A DNA stretch of 64,000 nucleotides, taken from positions 3,999,501-4,063,500 of the forward strand of contig NZ_PJBB01000003.1 of NCBI RefSeq assembly GCF_002836595.1. The letters are read 5' to 3'. The stretch comes from Tenacibaculum sp. Bg11-29. Lineage in GTDB: Bacteria; Bacteroidota; Bacteroidia; Flavobacteriales; Flavobacteriaceae. Position numbers and translations under genes: made by a program. The notes beneath the pieces are model-generated. The model saw only the letters and a list, made by a program, of their open reading frames with translations, did no database searches and was not told the origin of the DNA. This document shows positions 57,009-64,000 of this stretch, piece by piece (within the stretch, counting starts at the first letter, position 1; the number at the start of each line of letters is the position of its first letter).

Positions 57009-57755
57009 ATGGAGACTATAAATATTTTAATTATTGAAGACAACAGTGAAGTGGCTTCAGATCTTGAAAACACATTAGATAAAAACGGATATACTGTTAT
57101 AGGAATTGCTGAAAATTATCAAGAAGCGCTTACATTATTTTACAAACTACCTGTAGACTTGGTAATTATTGATGTTTTTTTAGGAGATAACCCAGAAGGA
57201 ATAACATTTGCTGAGACAATATCAACAGTACCAAACTCATTAAAACCTTTTATATTTTTAACCGGCTCAAAAGACCGAGAAATTTTTGAGCGTGCCAAAC
57301 TTACCAAACCATATCGTTTTATCCTAAAACCATTTAATGAACTAGAAATTTTATACGCCATTGAAATGGCTATTGAAAAGTTTTATGGTCAAATAAATGT
57401 ATTTGCAAGTACGCATGAAGATACCGTTATTGGAAATGAATATTTGTTTATCAAAAAGAAAAATGTTTTAAAAAAAGTAACGCTTTCTAGTATCATCTTT
57501 ATCGAAGTAGAAAACAGATACTGTAATATTATTACAGAAAGCGAAAAATTCTTAATTCAAATATCTTTAAGCAAAATACTCACTTATCTGAATCTTTCGA
57601 TTTTTATGCAAATTCATCGTAAATATGTGGTAAACATAAATAACATCGAACAAATAATTACTAGTGATAATTTACTGCTTCTTAAAAATAAGTACAAGAT
57701 TCCCTTTAGCACTAAACATAAAGATCTTTTTAATAGTTTTTCTGTTTTAAAATAA
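57009..57755 (+). CDS. LytTR-family response regulator
   Basis: 248 residues. Receiver with IIEDN and phospho-acceptor Asp in LVIIDVFLGDNPEGI; conserved Lys in RFILKPFNE. C-terminal LytTR DNA-binding domain with SIIFIEVENRYCNII, FMQIHRKYVVNINNIEQI. Member of the AgrA/AlgR type that binds direct repeats. Sits directly before the co-oriented leader-RNA cluster at 58-64 kb, which it may control (inference). Confidence 0.9.
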   Translation: METINILIIEDNSEVASDLENTLDKNGYTVIGIAENYQEALTLFYKLPVDLVIIDVFLGDNPEGITFAETISTVPNSLKPFIFLTGSKDREIFERAKLTKPYRFILKPFNELEILYAIEMAIEKFYGQINVFASTHEDTVIGNEYLFIKKKNVLKKVTLSSIIFIEVENRYCNIITESEKFLIQISLSKILTYLNLSIFMQIHRKYVVNINNIEQIITSDNLLLLKNKYKIPFSTKHKDLFNSFSVLK

Positions 57756-57785
57756 CATTTCTATTCTATTTTTTAGACCAAACAT

Positions 57786-57813
57786 ACGAGGCATATTTAT
57801 ATGCCTCGTTTTT
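57786..57813 (+). terminator. Terminator after the LytTR regulator
   Basis: Stem ACGAGGCATA / TATGCCTCGT, 4-nt loop, followed by TTTT. Confidence 0.82.
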
Positions 57814-57820
57814 TATGATC

Positions 57821-58005
57821 CACAACATTAAAAAGTGTGCTCGTAACATCGCTTATAATTTCACGCTATTTAAAAGCTAATTTTATACCAGAAATTAAGA
57901 ATAGCGCTATTTGTAATTTCAGATAACTAAACAAAGTAGAGTTCAGAAACTACTATAAAGAAACGAGGCGAAATCTGAAAAGCCAAATGAGTAGGGAATT
58001 TAAAC
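57821..58005 (+). promoter_or_regulatory. Leader RNA element with its upstream region, copy A
   Basis: Upstream region 57821-57934 is related to that of copy B (59366-59480). RNA part: P1 AGTAG (57935-57939) / CTACT (57950-57954); its loop TTCAGA (57942-57947) can pair with TCTGAA (57974-57979); stem GGC (57967-57969) / GCC (57982-57984); GAGTAGG at 57989-57995. Ends 10-20 nt before the start at 58015. Function unknown; possible riboswitch, protein site or attenuator. Confidence 0.6.
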
Positions 58006-58014
58006 ATAAAAATT

Positions 58015-58401
58015 ATGAGTAGTAGAGTCATTTTAAATCTTGTAAACAATACTAACGGAGATGTTACTTGCACAGACATAAGCTGTAAGACTTGGAATAA
58101 CCTAGAAGTCGGACAAGTTGTAAAGAGTGGTTCAAGCATATCGTTTAATGCTGACACTAATGATAGACTTTTTTTAACTTGGAAAAATAAAGAAGCTGGA
58201 GCTGTATTCTATATGGCCATGACCTGCCCAAAAAAATCCACTAATTCAGCCTGTGGATATGATACTTTATCGGGGCTACAAACCTATAAAAAACACGGTA
58301 CTCCCGCTACTTTCACTTTTAATTTAGGAGAGGAGAATAATGCCGATTGGACAAATGGAGATTCCAATCATAACAATAACGTACCATACGGAAGCTGTTA
58401 A
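58015..58401 (+). CDS. Hypothetical Cys-containing 128-residue protein
   Basis: 128 residues, no signal peptide. Beta-rich, Asn/Thr-rich; six Cys, including CTDISC near residue 19 and CPKKSTNSAC, and a terminal Cys. The first strands (RVILNLVNNTNGDV) look like a small beta-sandwich. I recognise no family; vague resemblance to small pore-forming or crystal proteins is not supported enough. Preceded by copy A of the leader RNA. Confidence 0.6.
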   Translation: MSSRVILNLVNNTNGDVTCTDISCKTWNNLEVGQVVKSGSSISFNADTNDRLFLTWKNKEAGAVFYMAMTCPKKSTNSACGYDTLSGLQTYKKHGTPATFTFNLGEENNADWTNGDSNHNNNVPYGSC

Positions 58402-58469
58402 TAGTTTACAGGTATATGAGCTTCTCTTAGTGCTCATTTTACCATAACACTAACTTTAAAAAAAATAGT

Positions 58470-58561
58470 AACCCAAATTCGATTTTACATTGAAAACAAT
58501 CAAAGATTGTGTCAAGTACATTCTTTTTAAAAACAAAATCACTTAAAATCGAATTTGAGTT
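58470..58561 (+). promoter_or_regulatory. Long stem-loop leader of the beta-trefoil gene
   Basis: AACCCAAATTCGATTTTA (58470-58487) pairs with TAAAATCGAATTTGAGTT (58544-58561), 17 of 18 bp, around 56 nt that hold an inner ACAATC/GATTGT hairpin. It ends 16 nt before the next ATG; a branched 5' structure unlike the shared leader. Confidence 0.6.
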
Positions 58562-58577
58562 ATAAAAATTAAATAAA

Positions 58578-58997
58578 ATGAATACAAAGAACATAGCAAT
58601 TAAGTTATTTAACAACACTACATATTGTTGGGAAGCTTTTCCAAACAGTTCAAATGACGAGATAGCATTGAATGATTTTGATAGCAAGAACAAAGATCAA
58701 AAATGGACGCTTATAAATAATAAAATAACAATTAACACTAAAAATCAAGGTACGAAAGTGGCTGAATGTTATCCTAACTCTAATTGTTTAGAAACCTCTA
58801 ATAACCATCCCAACAACAGCGACCAAGTTTTTCAAATTAAAAATGTATCAGGTGAAAATTCTAACGTCTATTTTATAAGTTGTGAAACAAAAAATAGAGG
58901 AACACTTTATGTTTATGGAAATTCTAAAAACCATACTGGAATTGGACTACGTGAATACAATAGTTCTGATACAGAATTATATTGGGTTATCGAATAA
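58578..58997 (+). CDS. Beta-trefoil (ricin-type lectin-like) protein
   Basis: 139 residues, no signal peptide. Repeated pattern of the QxW kind at the ends of three repeats: KDQKWTL, DQVFQIKN, TELYWVIE, with the inner hydrophobic pairs expected for a beta-trefoil. Could bind a glycan or act as a carrier domain. Found after the 128-aa gene, same strand, but with its own long stem-loop leader. Confidence 0.62.
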   Translation: MNTKNIAIKLFNNTTYCWEAFPNSSNDEIALNDFDSKNKDQKWTLINNKITINTKNQGTKVAECYPNSNCLETSNNHPNNSDQVFQIKNVSGENSNVYFISCETKNRGTLYVYGNSKNHTGIGLREYNSSDTELYWVIE

Positions 58998-59076
58998 TCA
59001 CTAAGTAACTTAAAAACAACATTTTTCACCTTCTTAGCTATATAACCAATCAACTACAAAACAATAGCGGATAACA

Positions 59077-59121
59077 ACAACCTATACGACATTTTAATTG
59101 TTGTGTAGGTTGTTCTGTTTT
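59077..59121 (+). terminator. Terminator after the beta-trefoil gene
   Basis: Stem AACAACCTATACGACA / TGTTGTGTAGGTTGTT with G-U pairs, then TTTTT. The rest of 59122-59365 is A/T-rich with no visible gene. Confidence 0.72.
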
Positions 59122-59365
59122 TACAAAAAAATTCTGATATAACAGTCAATTTTGGTAGCCTCGAAACAACTAGTCTAAAAAATTAATATATGGAACATAT
59201 ACAATGTTTTTTCATAAACCTTCCTTCTACCCTATCATCTAACAACAAAACCAACTGTTATAACACTAAACACCAACTGATCTACACATATATCCTAATT
59301 ATTCACAACGCTTCTTAACTTTAAATAAATTCTAAAAAATAACACATTCCCCTTTTTACCATATT

Positions 59366-59545
59366 CACAACATAAAAAATTGTATTCACAACATTAGCTT
59401 AATTTTTAAGCCATTTAAAAAGTAGTTTTATATCAGAAATTAAAAACCAACACTATTTATAATTCTCTAAAAATAACCAAAGTAGAGTTCAGTAGCTACT
59501 ATAAAAATAGGGCGGAATCTGAAAAGTTTTGTGAGTAAGAATAAA
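59366..59545 (+). promoter_or_regulatory. Leader RNA element with its upstream region, copy B
   Basis: P1 AGTAG (59481-59485) / CTACT (59496-59500); loop TTCAG (59488-59492) pairs with CTGAA (59519-59523); stem GGC (59511-59513) / GUU (59526-59528) by G-U pairs; GAGTAAG at 59533-59539. Upstream 59366-59480 resembles the region above copy A. ATG follows at 59573. Confidence 0.6.
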
Positions 59546-59572
59546 AACTAAATAAACTTAAAAAACAAAACC

Positions 59573-61558
59573 ATGAGTCATACACACAATCACCCAGAAG
59601 GATTACACTGTTCGTGCTGCAATCCCATGTGGAAGTCATTACTTCCTAATATTGAATTAGAAGAGGGAAAGAATAATGAAGACGCTGAACACTCGGAAAC
59701 ACTCATCTTTCGCACGGGTAGTAATCCTGCGGAGAAAGACGATAAAAGAGTCGGCTACATTCAAACCATGGCTGGCGGTAAGGATGTCATGGTAGAAGCT
59801 GTTGGTATTCAGGATGGTCATATTATTGTGACAGGTTCGCATGAATATGTAAAGGCCAATATGCCAGTAGATACCACTGAGCAAATTATATATGGCAGGC
59901 AAACACTTCTACCAGGATTTATTGAACCACATATACATATTTTACCAAGTGCCGTTTTCAATATGGCTACAGATGTAGGTCCTTTTATAGGACAATACTT
60001 AAGAACTAATATAGCGCTTACAGAAGAAAAAAAATACAGTAAAAATTGGGTGATAAGAACGCTACGAGATCTATCATTAGCTGAATCAGCATCGAAGAAA
60101 GAAAAAGAAACAACTTGGATTTTTGGTAGAAATGTAGACCCTTCTTTACTTATTGATGAAAGTAAAGAATTTAACGCCGAAGTACTGGATAAAATATCAG
60201 ATGTTCAACCTGTTTTTTTAATGAACTCATCTGTACATTTGGCCTATGTGAATACTGCAGCTATTAAGTTGGCAAAAAATGAAAATATAATACTGCCTGC
60301 CAGTGGTGTTTTGAAAGAGATTGCTGAGATGCAACTTGTTTTACCGCTTATCATTAAAAGCATAGACCCTATTGCCCTTAAAAAAAGACTTTCTACTGAA
60401 GTGGATACTATTTTCACAGAAGCTAGTCAGAGAGGAGTCACTTATGTTTTTGATGCTGCAGTGGAACCTTTCTCTAAAGATTCTCCATTAAATCAGCCTG
60501 ACTACCTCGAAGCAAAGGCTAATAACGATTGTCCTGTACGAATAGGTGGTGCCTTAGTTGCTGTTACATTAAATGATTTCAATAGTAAAATAGAAGGTCG
60601 ATACCATCCAAACCAAGGGGATGACAAGTTCAACCTAGCGTACATAAAAGTAATCTCCGATGGTTCCAATCAAGGAATGACAGGTTATCAATATACACCT
60701 TACGATTGTGATGAAAATTACAATCTTTATGGTAGTGACAATGCTAAAAACATTGCAGAACAAACCAATGAAGGCATCTTTAACTATGGGTATCCTTTAG
60801 AGTTCGATACTATGATTAGCAAAGCTGTTGATAATGATTGGCCCATAATGGTACATGCCAATGGTGATCATGCCTTAGACCGTACAATCAAGGCATTCAA
60901 ATTATCTGGTATTAATAAATCAACTATAGAAGCCCGAAGAGACAGAATAGAACACGCCTCTTTATTATCTGATCAAAATATGACAGATATGCAAAAATTA
61001 GGAATATCACCAAGCTTTCTAATTGGTCATGTGGGTTACTGGGGATGGGTATTTCAACAGACTATATTAGGCCAAGAAAGAAGTAATCATTTAGACAGAT
61101 GTCACTCAGCCATTCATGACTATAACATGAGAATAACGCTTCATAGTGACTATAGTGTTACTCCATTAGGTCCGTTACGTATGATGGAACAATCTATTAC
61201 TCGAATAATGGAAGGTGCTCCTAAAGAATTAAATATTCAAGTATTGAATAAAGCAGAACGTATTACTAGGTTTCAAGCACTTAAGGCAATGACGTATGAT
61301 GCTGCCTGGCAATGTCATGCCAACCAATGGGTTGGATCTCTGGAAGTTGGTAAATGTGCTGACTTTGTCTTATTAGAAGAGAACCCACTTACTTATAGCT
61401 GTGAAGAAGGAGTTTATTCCGCTAAAGGGATGCGAAACATTCCTGTATTAGAAACCTGGAAAGGAGGAATAAAGAGATATAGTACTGCTGATGAAATTAA
61501 AGCACTATTGCTTCAAAACCCCTCATTGAGAGCTAGGACGAAAGAAGGAGTTATATAG
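59573..61558 (+). CDS. YtcJ-like metal-dependent amidohydrolase
   Basis: 661 residues, amidohydrolase superfamily (Amidohydro_3). Metal site PGFIEPHIHILPS; later ligands in MVHANGDHALDRTI and RIEHASLLSD; LHSDYSVTPLGPLRMM; and a C-terminal SLEVGKCADFVLLEENP. The first 30 residues are odd: HTHNHPEGLHCSCCNPMW, a His/Cys-rich tag. No signal peptide. Substrate unknown. Third gene of the co-oriented cluster, with leader copy B. Confidence 0.85.
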   Translation: MSHTHNHPEGLHCSCCNPMWKSLLPNIELEEGKNNEDAEHSETLIFRTGSNPAEKDDKRVGYIQTMAGGKDVMVEAVGIQDGHIIVTGSHEYVKANMPVDTTEQIIYGRQTLLPGFIEPHIHILPSAVFNMATDVGPFIGQYLRTNIALTEEKKYSKNWVIRTLRDLSLAESASKKEKETTWIFGRNVDPSLLIDESKEFNAEVLDKISDVQPVFLMNSSVHLAYVNTAAIKLAKNENIILPASGVLKEIAEMQLVLPLIIKSIDPIALKKRLSTEVDTIFTEASQRGVTYVFDAAVEPFSKDSPLNQPDYLEAKANNDCPVRIGGALVAVTLNDFNSKIEGRYHPNQGDDKFNLAYIKVISDGSNQGMTGYQYTPYDCDENYNLYGSDNAKNIAEQTNEGIFNYGYPLEFDTMISKAVDNDWPIMVHANGDHALDRTIKAFKLSGINKSTIEARRDRIEHASLLSDQNMTDMQKLGISPSFLIGHVGYWGWVFQQTILGQERSNHLDRCHSAIHDYNMRITLHSDYSVTPLGPLRMMEQSITRIMEGAPKELNIQVLNKAERITRFQALKAMTYDAAWQCHANQWVGSLEVGKCADFVLLEENPLTYSCEEGVYSAKGMRNIPVLETWKGGIKRYSTADEIKALLLQNPSLRARTKEGVI

Positions 61559-61565
61559 AATTTAT

Positions 61566-61655
61566 CAGTGGATCAGAACCCACTTTAATAAACGAACTGA
61601 CTTGCACAGAAAAAGCAAGGGAGTAATCTGAAAAGCCTTACGAGTAGGAACAAAT
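61566..61655 (+). promoter_or_regulatory. Leader RNA element, copy C
   Basis: P1 AGTGG (61567-61571) / CCACT (61580-61584), a compensatory A-U to G-C change against copies A, B, D; loop TCAGA (61573-61577) pairs with TCTGA (61627-61631). An additional hairpin CTTGC/GCAAG (61601-61619) is inserted in the linker. Stem AAGG/CCTT may replace GGC/GCC. GAGTAGG at 61642-61648; ATG at 61670. Confidence 0.55.
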
Positions 61656-61669
61656 AAATCTAATAAATC

Positions 61670-62173
61670 ATGGAGAATTTAACAGAGAAAAAACACACTT
61701 TGGGTAGAGAAATTCTAAGTCAATTAGCGATAGAGGCATTGGCAGCAGAAAAAACAATTAAAACAATTAAGTTTAAATTAAAATTAGGTAATGCAGATCG
61801 GGGTTACATGGGACTAAATAAAAAAAATAACGGGAACCACTTTATCTGTGATGTGTCAGAAAAAGATGCTGCTATTTTTAATATAAAAACTACGAAGTAC
61901 ACAAAAAAAGATCACTTCACTTATGAACTAAAGGACAATCCCTACAAAGGAAATTGGCTAGACTATCATACAGGCTCAGGAGAAATCTTTGCAGAATCTC
62001 ATTCTTGGATTGAAAAAGACATAGCTATTTGGCAATACAAGGACAAGAAATTACAGGCACTCATAGGAAAAAAATTTGGAGAACTACCAATATGTGGAGA
62101 AAAAGATTCGGTTTTAATGTATGCAAGTGCACGCATGAATCCGTTTGAAATGACTGTAGAAGAAGTAAAATAA
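61670..62173 (+). CDS. Hypothetical 167-residue protein
   Basis: 167 residues, soluble, no signal peptide. N-terminal helix (REILSQLAIEALAAEKTI) then a beta-rich body with ADRGYMGLNKKNNGNHFIC, a DYHTGSGEIF stretch and the tail MNPFEMTVEEVK. No family recognised. Preceded by leader copy C, 25 nt downstream of its conserved GAGTAGG. Confidence 0.6.
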   Translation: MENLTEKKHTLGREILSQLAIEALAAEKTIKTIKFKLKLGNADRGYMGLNKKNNGNHFICDVSEKDAAIFNIKTTKYTKKDHFTYELKDNPYKGNWLDYHTGSGEIFAESHSWIEKDIAIWQYKDKKLQALIGKKFGELPICGEKDSVLMYASARMNPFEMTVEEVK

Positions 62174-62937
62174 CTTTAAAGGGAGATATTTTTTCTCCCT
62201 TTAAATCAAAACTCAGTTATAACTTATACAACTAATCTGTTATTATAAGGTCTAATGGCACACTATTCCAGAAGAATTGGAAACCACAATTGAGCAGCTT
62301 CTAAAAATACTTTGATAGGAGTTTTTTTACAAAACTCCAATACTATTGTCTCGTACCACACTATCTGTGTTATTATAGAATATTCATATTAAAAACAGTA
62401 AGTAAAAAGAACAGAAGAAGGCTGCAAAAATATTTTCCGTTAGTAAAAAACAATAATGTACTGGTTAACAGCACTACAAATCATGCTTTGTAAATGAAGT
62501 CTGAATTTGGACGAAGGAATAAAATCAAATTGTTCATTAATGAATTAGTATAATACCTATTGTAGAAGCAGGGAAAAATATTCACCATTGCAAATAACTT
62601 ACAACATAAGTATAGTAGTTCATTAACATCCTATTTAGGTGTTATTAGATCACTTAATAATACAGTCAAAATAAAGACTACTGGAAAGTATGGTGGCCTA
62701 TAATATAATTAAACCATAAACAAAGAAAGCAGGTGTCCATAAATGAAAAGTGATTTTGGTTTAAAAAACATAAAATCATTAAAACAAAAAGAGTGGTTCA
62801 ATAACAGTTCTATTGGATGATAAAGAGCCACTAAATAATAAAAACACAGTAAAAATAAAGACCACTATAGGTTTAGTGGCATGTTATAGGCAATGAAGAA
62901 AGCCTATAACACTAAATAAATTAAAAAGAGATATATT
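62174..62937 (+). other. 764-nt region with a repeated leader and a 25-codon ORF
   Basis: A terminator-like hairpin AAAGGGAGA../..TCTCCCTTT lies at 62176-62203. Two related segments, about 62655-62742 and 62842-62937, share ACAGT-AAAATAAAGAC-ACT and end before a start codon: the first before MKSDFGLKNIKSLKQKEWF.. (62743-62820, 25 codons), the second before the 236-aa gene. In the second, CCACTA/TAGTGG and GTTATAGGC/GCCTATAAC form hairpins. This resembles the leader element only loosely. The remaining 62204-62654 shows no gene. Confidence 0.4.
62743..62820 (+). CDS. Possible 25-residue peptide or gene remnant
   Basis: ATG at 62743, TGA at 62818-62820. Start is MKSDFGLKNIKSLKQKEW. It follows a copy of the leader-like segment that also precedes the 236-aa gene, whose start MNDFN is faintly similar, so it may be the decayed front of a duplicated gene. 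Confidence 0.25.
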   Translation: MKSDFGLKNIKSLKQKEWFNNSSIG

Positions 62938-63648
62938 ATGAATGATTTTAATCAACAAGCAGTTGTGAAACAAACACTTAATAGACTTATCCTTAAGGGA
63001 TCGGGGCAAAAACTTTTTTCTAGTAACCTGAATAATGCGTTAGTACTGGATAGGTTGTCCGTTCAGATCAGTACTCTTCTTATCAAAGGCTATAACGAGG
63101 AAAGTAATCATGCATTCCTTGGAATATGGATAGGAACTGGCCCTCTTAACTCGATGACTGATCTTGTAGGACAGTCGAGACTGACAGCAGAAAGTAGTAC
63201 AGGGGATTATGTTAATCAAAATATAGAGATCACAAAAGGAGGAATCGACCTACAAAACGGGATTTACACAATCGGTCTTTTTGCCTCAGACAATATCAAC
63301 ACCTTGATTGCGACATGTACACTTACCAATGGAAAAGGTGGAAATTATCATGGCACCTCTGTATCAATCACTAGTATGACTGAAAGAGCGATCAATGTAA
63401 GTTATTCAGTACCCCCTCTCATTAACCCCTCACTACGTCGTGACGTAATATGCTTATACAAAAAGAATGAACCGCAGATCCAAGGGGTTAATATAGCCAG
63501 TGCGTTTATCTCTAATAAAGAGGCTTTGGGGCATCAATTAGTAGATATAAGTTCCGTATTAATGCAACCAAACGAAACCTACCTCATTCAATATTTTGCT
63601 GATAACAAATGGGGCGGAAGTGCTTCAGCTATCGCATTCAATGTGTAA
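62938..63648 (+). CDS. Hypothetical 236-residue protein
   Basis: 236 residues, no signal peptide. Beta-rich: NNALVLDRLSVQISTLLIKG, HAFLGIWIGTGPL, and a C-terminal YLIQYFADNKWGGSASAIAF. Two possible beta-sandwich halves (about 1-125 and 130-236). No family recognised. Slightly higher GC than the left part of the window. Starts after the second leader-like segment. Confidence 0.6.
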   Translation: MNDFNQQAVVKQTLNRLILKGSGQKLFSSNLNNALVLDRLSVQISTLLIKGYNEESNHAFLGIWIGTGPLNSMTDLVGQSRLTAESSTGDYVNQNIEITKGGIDLQNGIYTIGLFASDNINTLIATCTLTNGKGGNYHGTSVSITSMTERAINVSYSVPPLINPSLRRDVICLYKKNEPQIQGVNIASAFISNKEALGHQLVDISSVLMQPNETYLIQYFADNKWGGSASAIAFNV

Positions 63649-63854
63649 TAAAAATCAGGTAAATATAGGATATCAAACAGGGAATAACAACAAACACCTA
63701 TTCCTGATATGCATGTTAACAAGATATCGTCATCTAACCATATCTTAAAGCCCATTAAAACGGGCTTTAGCTCAATAGTTACAAGCAATTAGGAACTCCT
63801 ATACCATAAAAATTAGAATAACTGTAAAACATCAAGTTTTTAAACGTTCTTCTC

Positions 63855-63925
63855 CATACAAAGTAGAGTTCAGAAACTACTATAAAAAACTAGGCGAAAT
63901 CTGAAAAGCCTCATGAGTAAGAAAA
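63855..63925 (+). promoter_or_regulatory. Leader RNA element, copy D
   Basis: P1 AGTAG (63862-63866) / CTACT (63877-63881); loop TTCAGA (63869-63874) pairs with TCTGAA (63900-63905); stem AGGC (63892-63895) / GCCT (63908-63911); GAGTAAG at 63915-63921. ATG of the next gene at 63941. Confidence 0.6.
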
Positions 63926-63940
63926 ATAAAAGTTATAAAA

Positions 63941-64000
63941 ATGTCAAACGTATTAAAATCTAAAACAATAATTAAGCGACCTACAGAACCATCATTTTTA
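63941..64000 (+). CDS. Protein start at the window edge, partial
   Basis: 20 codons only: MSNVLKSKTIIKRPTEPSFL, running out of the window. No signal peptide seen. Placed after leader copy D like the other cluster genes, 20 nt from its conserved 3' motif. Function cannot be guessed. Confidence 0.55.
   Translation, partial: MSNVLKSKTIIKRPTEPSFL

Noticed and set aside
57935..57995. Pistol-like ribozyme, because of hairpin-loop pseudoknot order
   Set aside because: The third helix and the expected cleavage-site context are missing.
57935..57998. TPP riboswitch, suggested by GAGTAGGGAA at the 3' end
   Set aside because: The CUGAGA core and the other TPP helices are absent, and the genes downstream are not thiamine genes.
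63588..63788. Minus-strand ORF of 66 codons near the right edge
   Set aside because: It overlaps the end of the 236-aa gene and has no supporting features.
1..64000. tRNA, rRNA or transposase genes
   Set aside because: No tRNA cloverleaf signature, rRNA conserved stretch or transposase motif was seen on either strand; a tRNAscan or IS search would settle this.

Overview
The window looks like chromosome of a marine-type Flavobacteriaceae (Bacteroidota), possibly Tenacibaculum or a close relative; the genus is inference. Reasons: low GC, Bacteroidota -7 boxes of the form TAnnTTTG, a type IX secretion sorting domain, BshC, DUF2911, carboxypeptidase-regulatory/outer-membrane beta-barrel receptors, and many short intergenic Rho-independent terminators. 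No rRNA, tRNA, CRISPR array, transposase or phage gene was seen.

Layout. 0-8 kb: aquaporin, DUF2911 protein, HI0933-type flavoprotein, a tight minus-strand operon (DUF6503 lipoprotein, 35-residue membrane peptide, Na+/solute symporter, GNAT), and an MsbA-like ABC exporter. 8-10.7 kb is almost gene-free: four repeats of a promoter-small RNA-terminator cassette, each with a six-codon ORF, two of them in a nearly identical 493-nt tandem duplication, then two small promoter-ORF-terminator units. 10.7-13.7 kb: small lipoprotein, TPR histidine kinase and NarL-type regulator. 13.7-17 kb: acs, a Crp/Fnr regulator and a fatty-acid desaturase on the minus strand. 17-29.5 kb: TauE- and TerC-type membrane proteins, PhoX-like lipoprotein with di-haem peroxidase, divergent dps/oxyR with a dyad operator between them, SulP transporter, and a pyrR-pyrB-STAS-like-T9SS domain-rnz operon.

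29.5-54.5 kb: two paralogous TonB-type outer-membrane receptors, a possible frameshifted double-glycine-leader peptide gene, FabH-like synthase, GH109-like oxidoreductase, htpG, VF530 protein, a GNAT without a normal start codon, a kinase-like phosphotransferase, a transglutaminase-like protein, rlmF-bshC-methyltransferase, a BatA-like protein, a dihydroorotase paralogue lacking its HxH metal ligands, two hydrolase/hydroxylase-type enzymes, bcp, an endonuclease III without the iron-sulfur cysteines, and an ECF sigma factor.

54.7-64 kb is accessory in character: a hypothetical protein with a TPR histidine kinase and LytTR regulator, followed by co-oriented genes for mostly unrecognised proteins without signal peptides (a Cys-containing 128-aa protein, a beta-trefoil-like protein, a YtcJ-type amidohydrolase, 167- and 236-aa proteins, and a partial gene at the edge). 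Four of these genes share a 5' leader: a hairpin whose loop can pair with TCTGAA downstream (pseudoknot), a GGC/GCC stem around that site, and a conserved GAGTARG, with compensatory changes in the stems. This shared leader RNA on a cluster of uncharacterised genes next to a LytTR two-component system is the best candidate for an undescribed system here; the small-RNA array at 8-9.6 kb is second.
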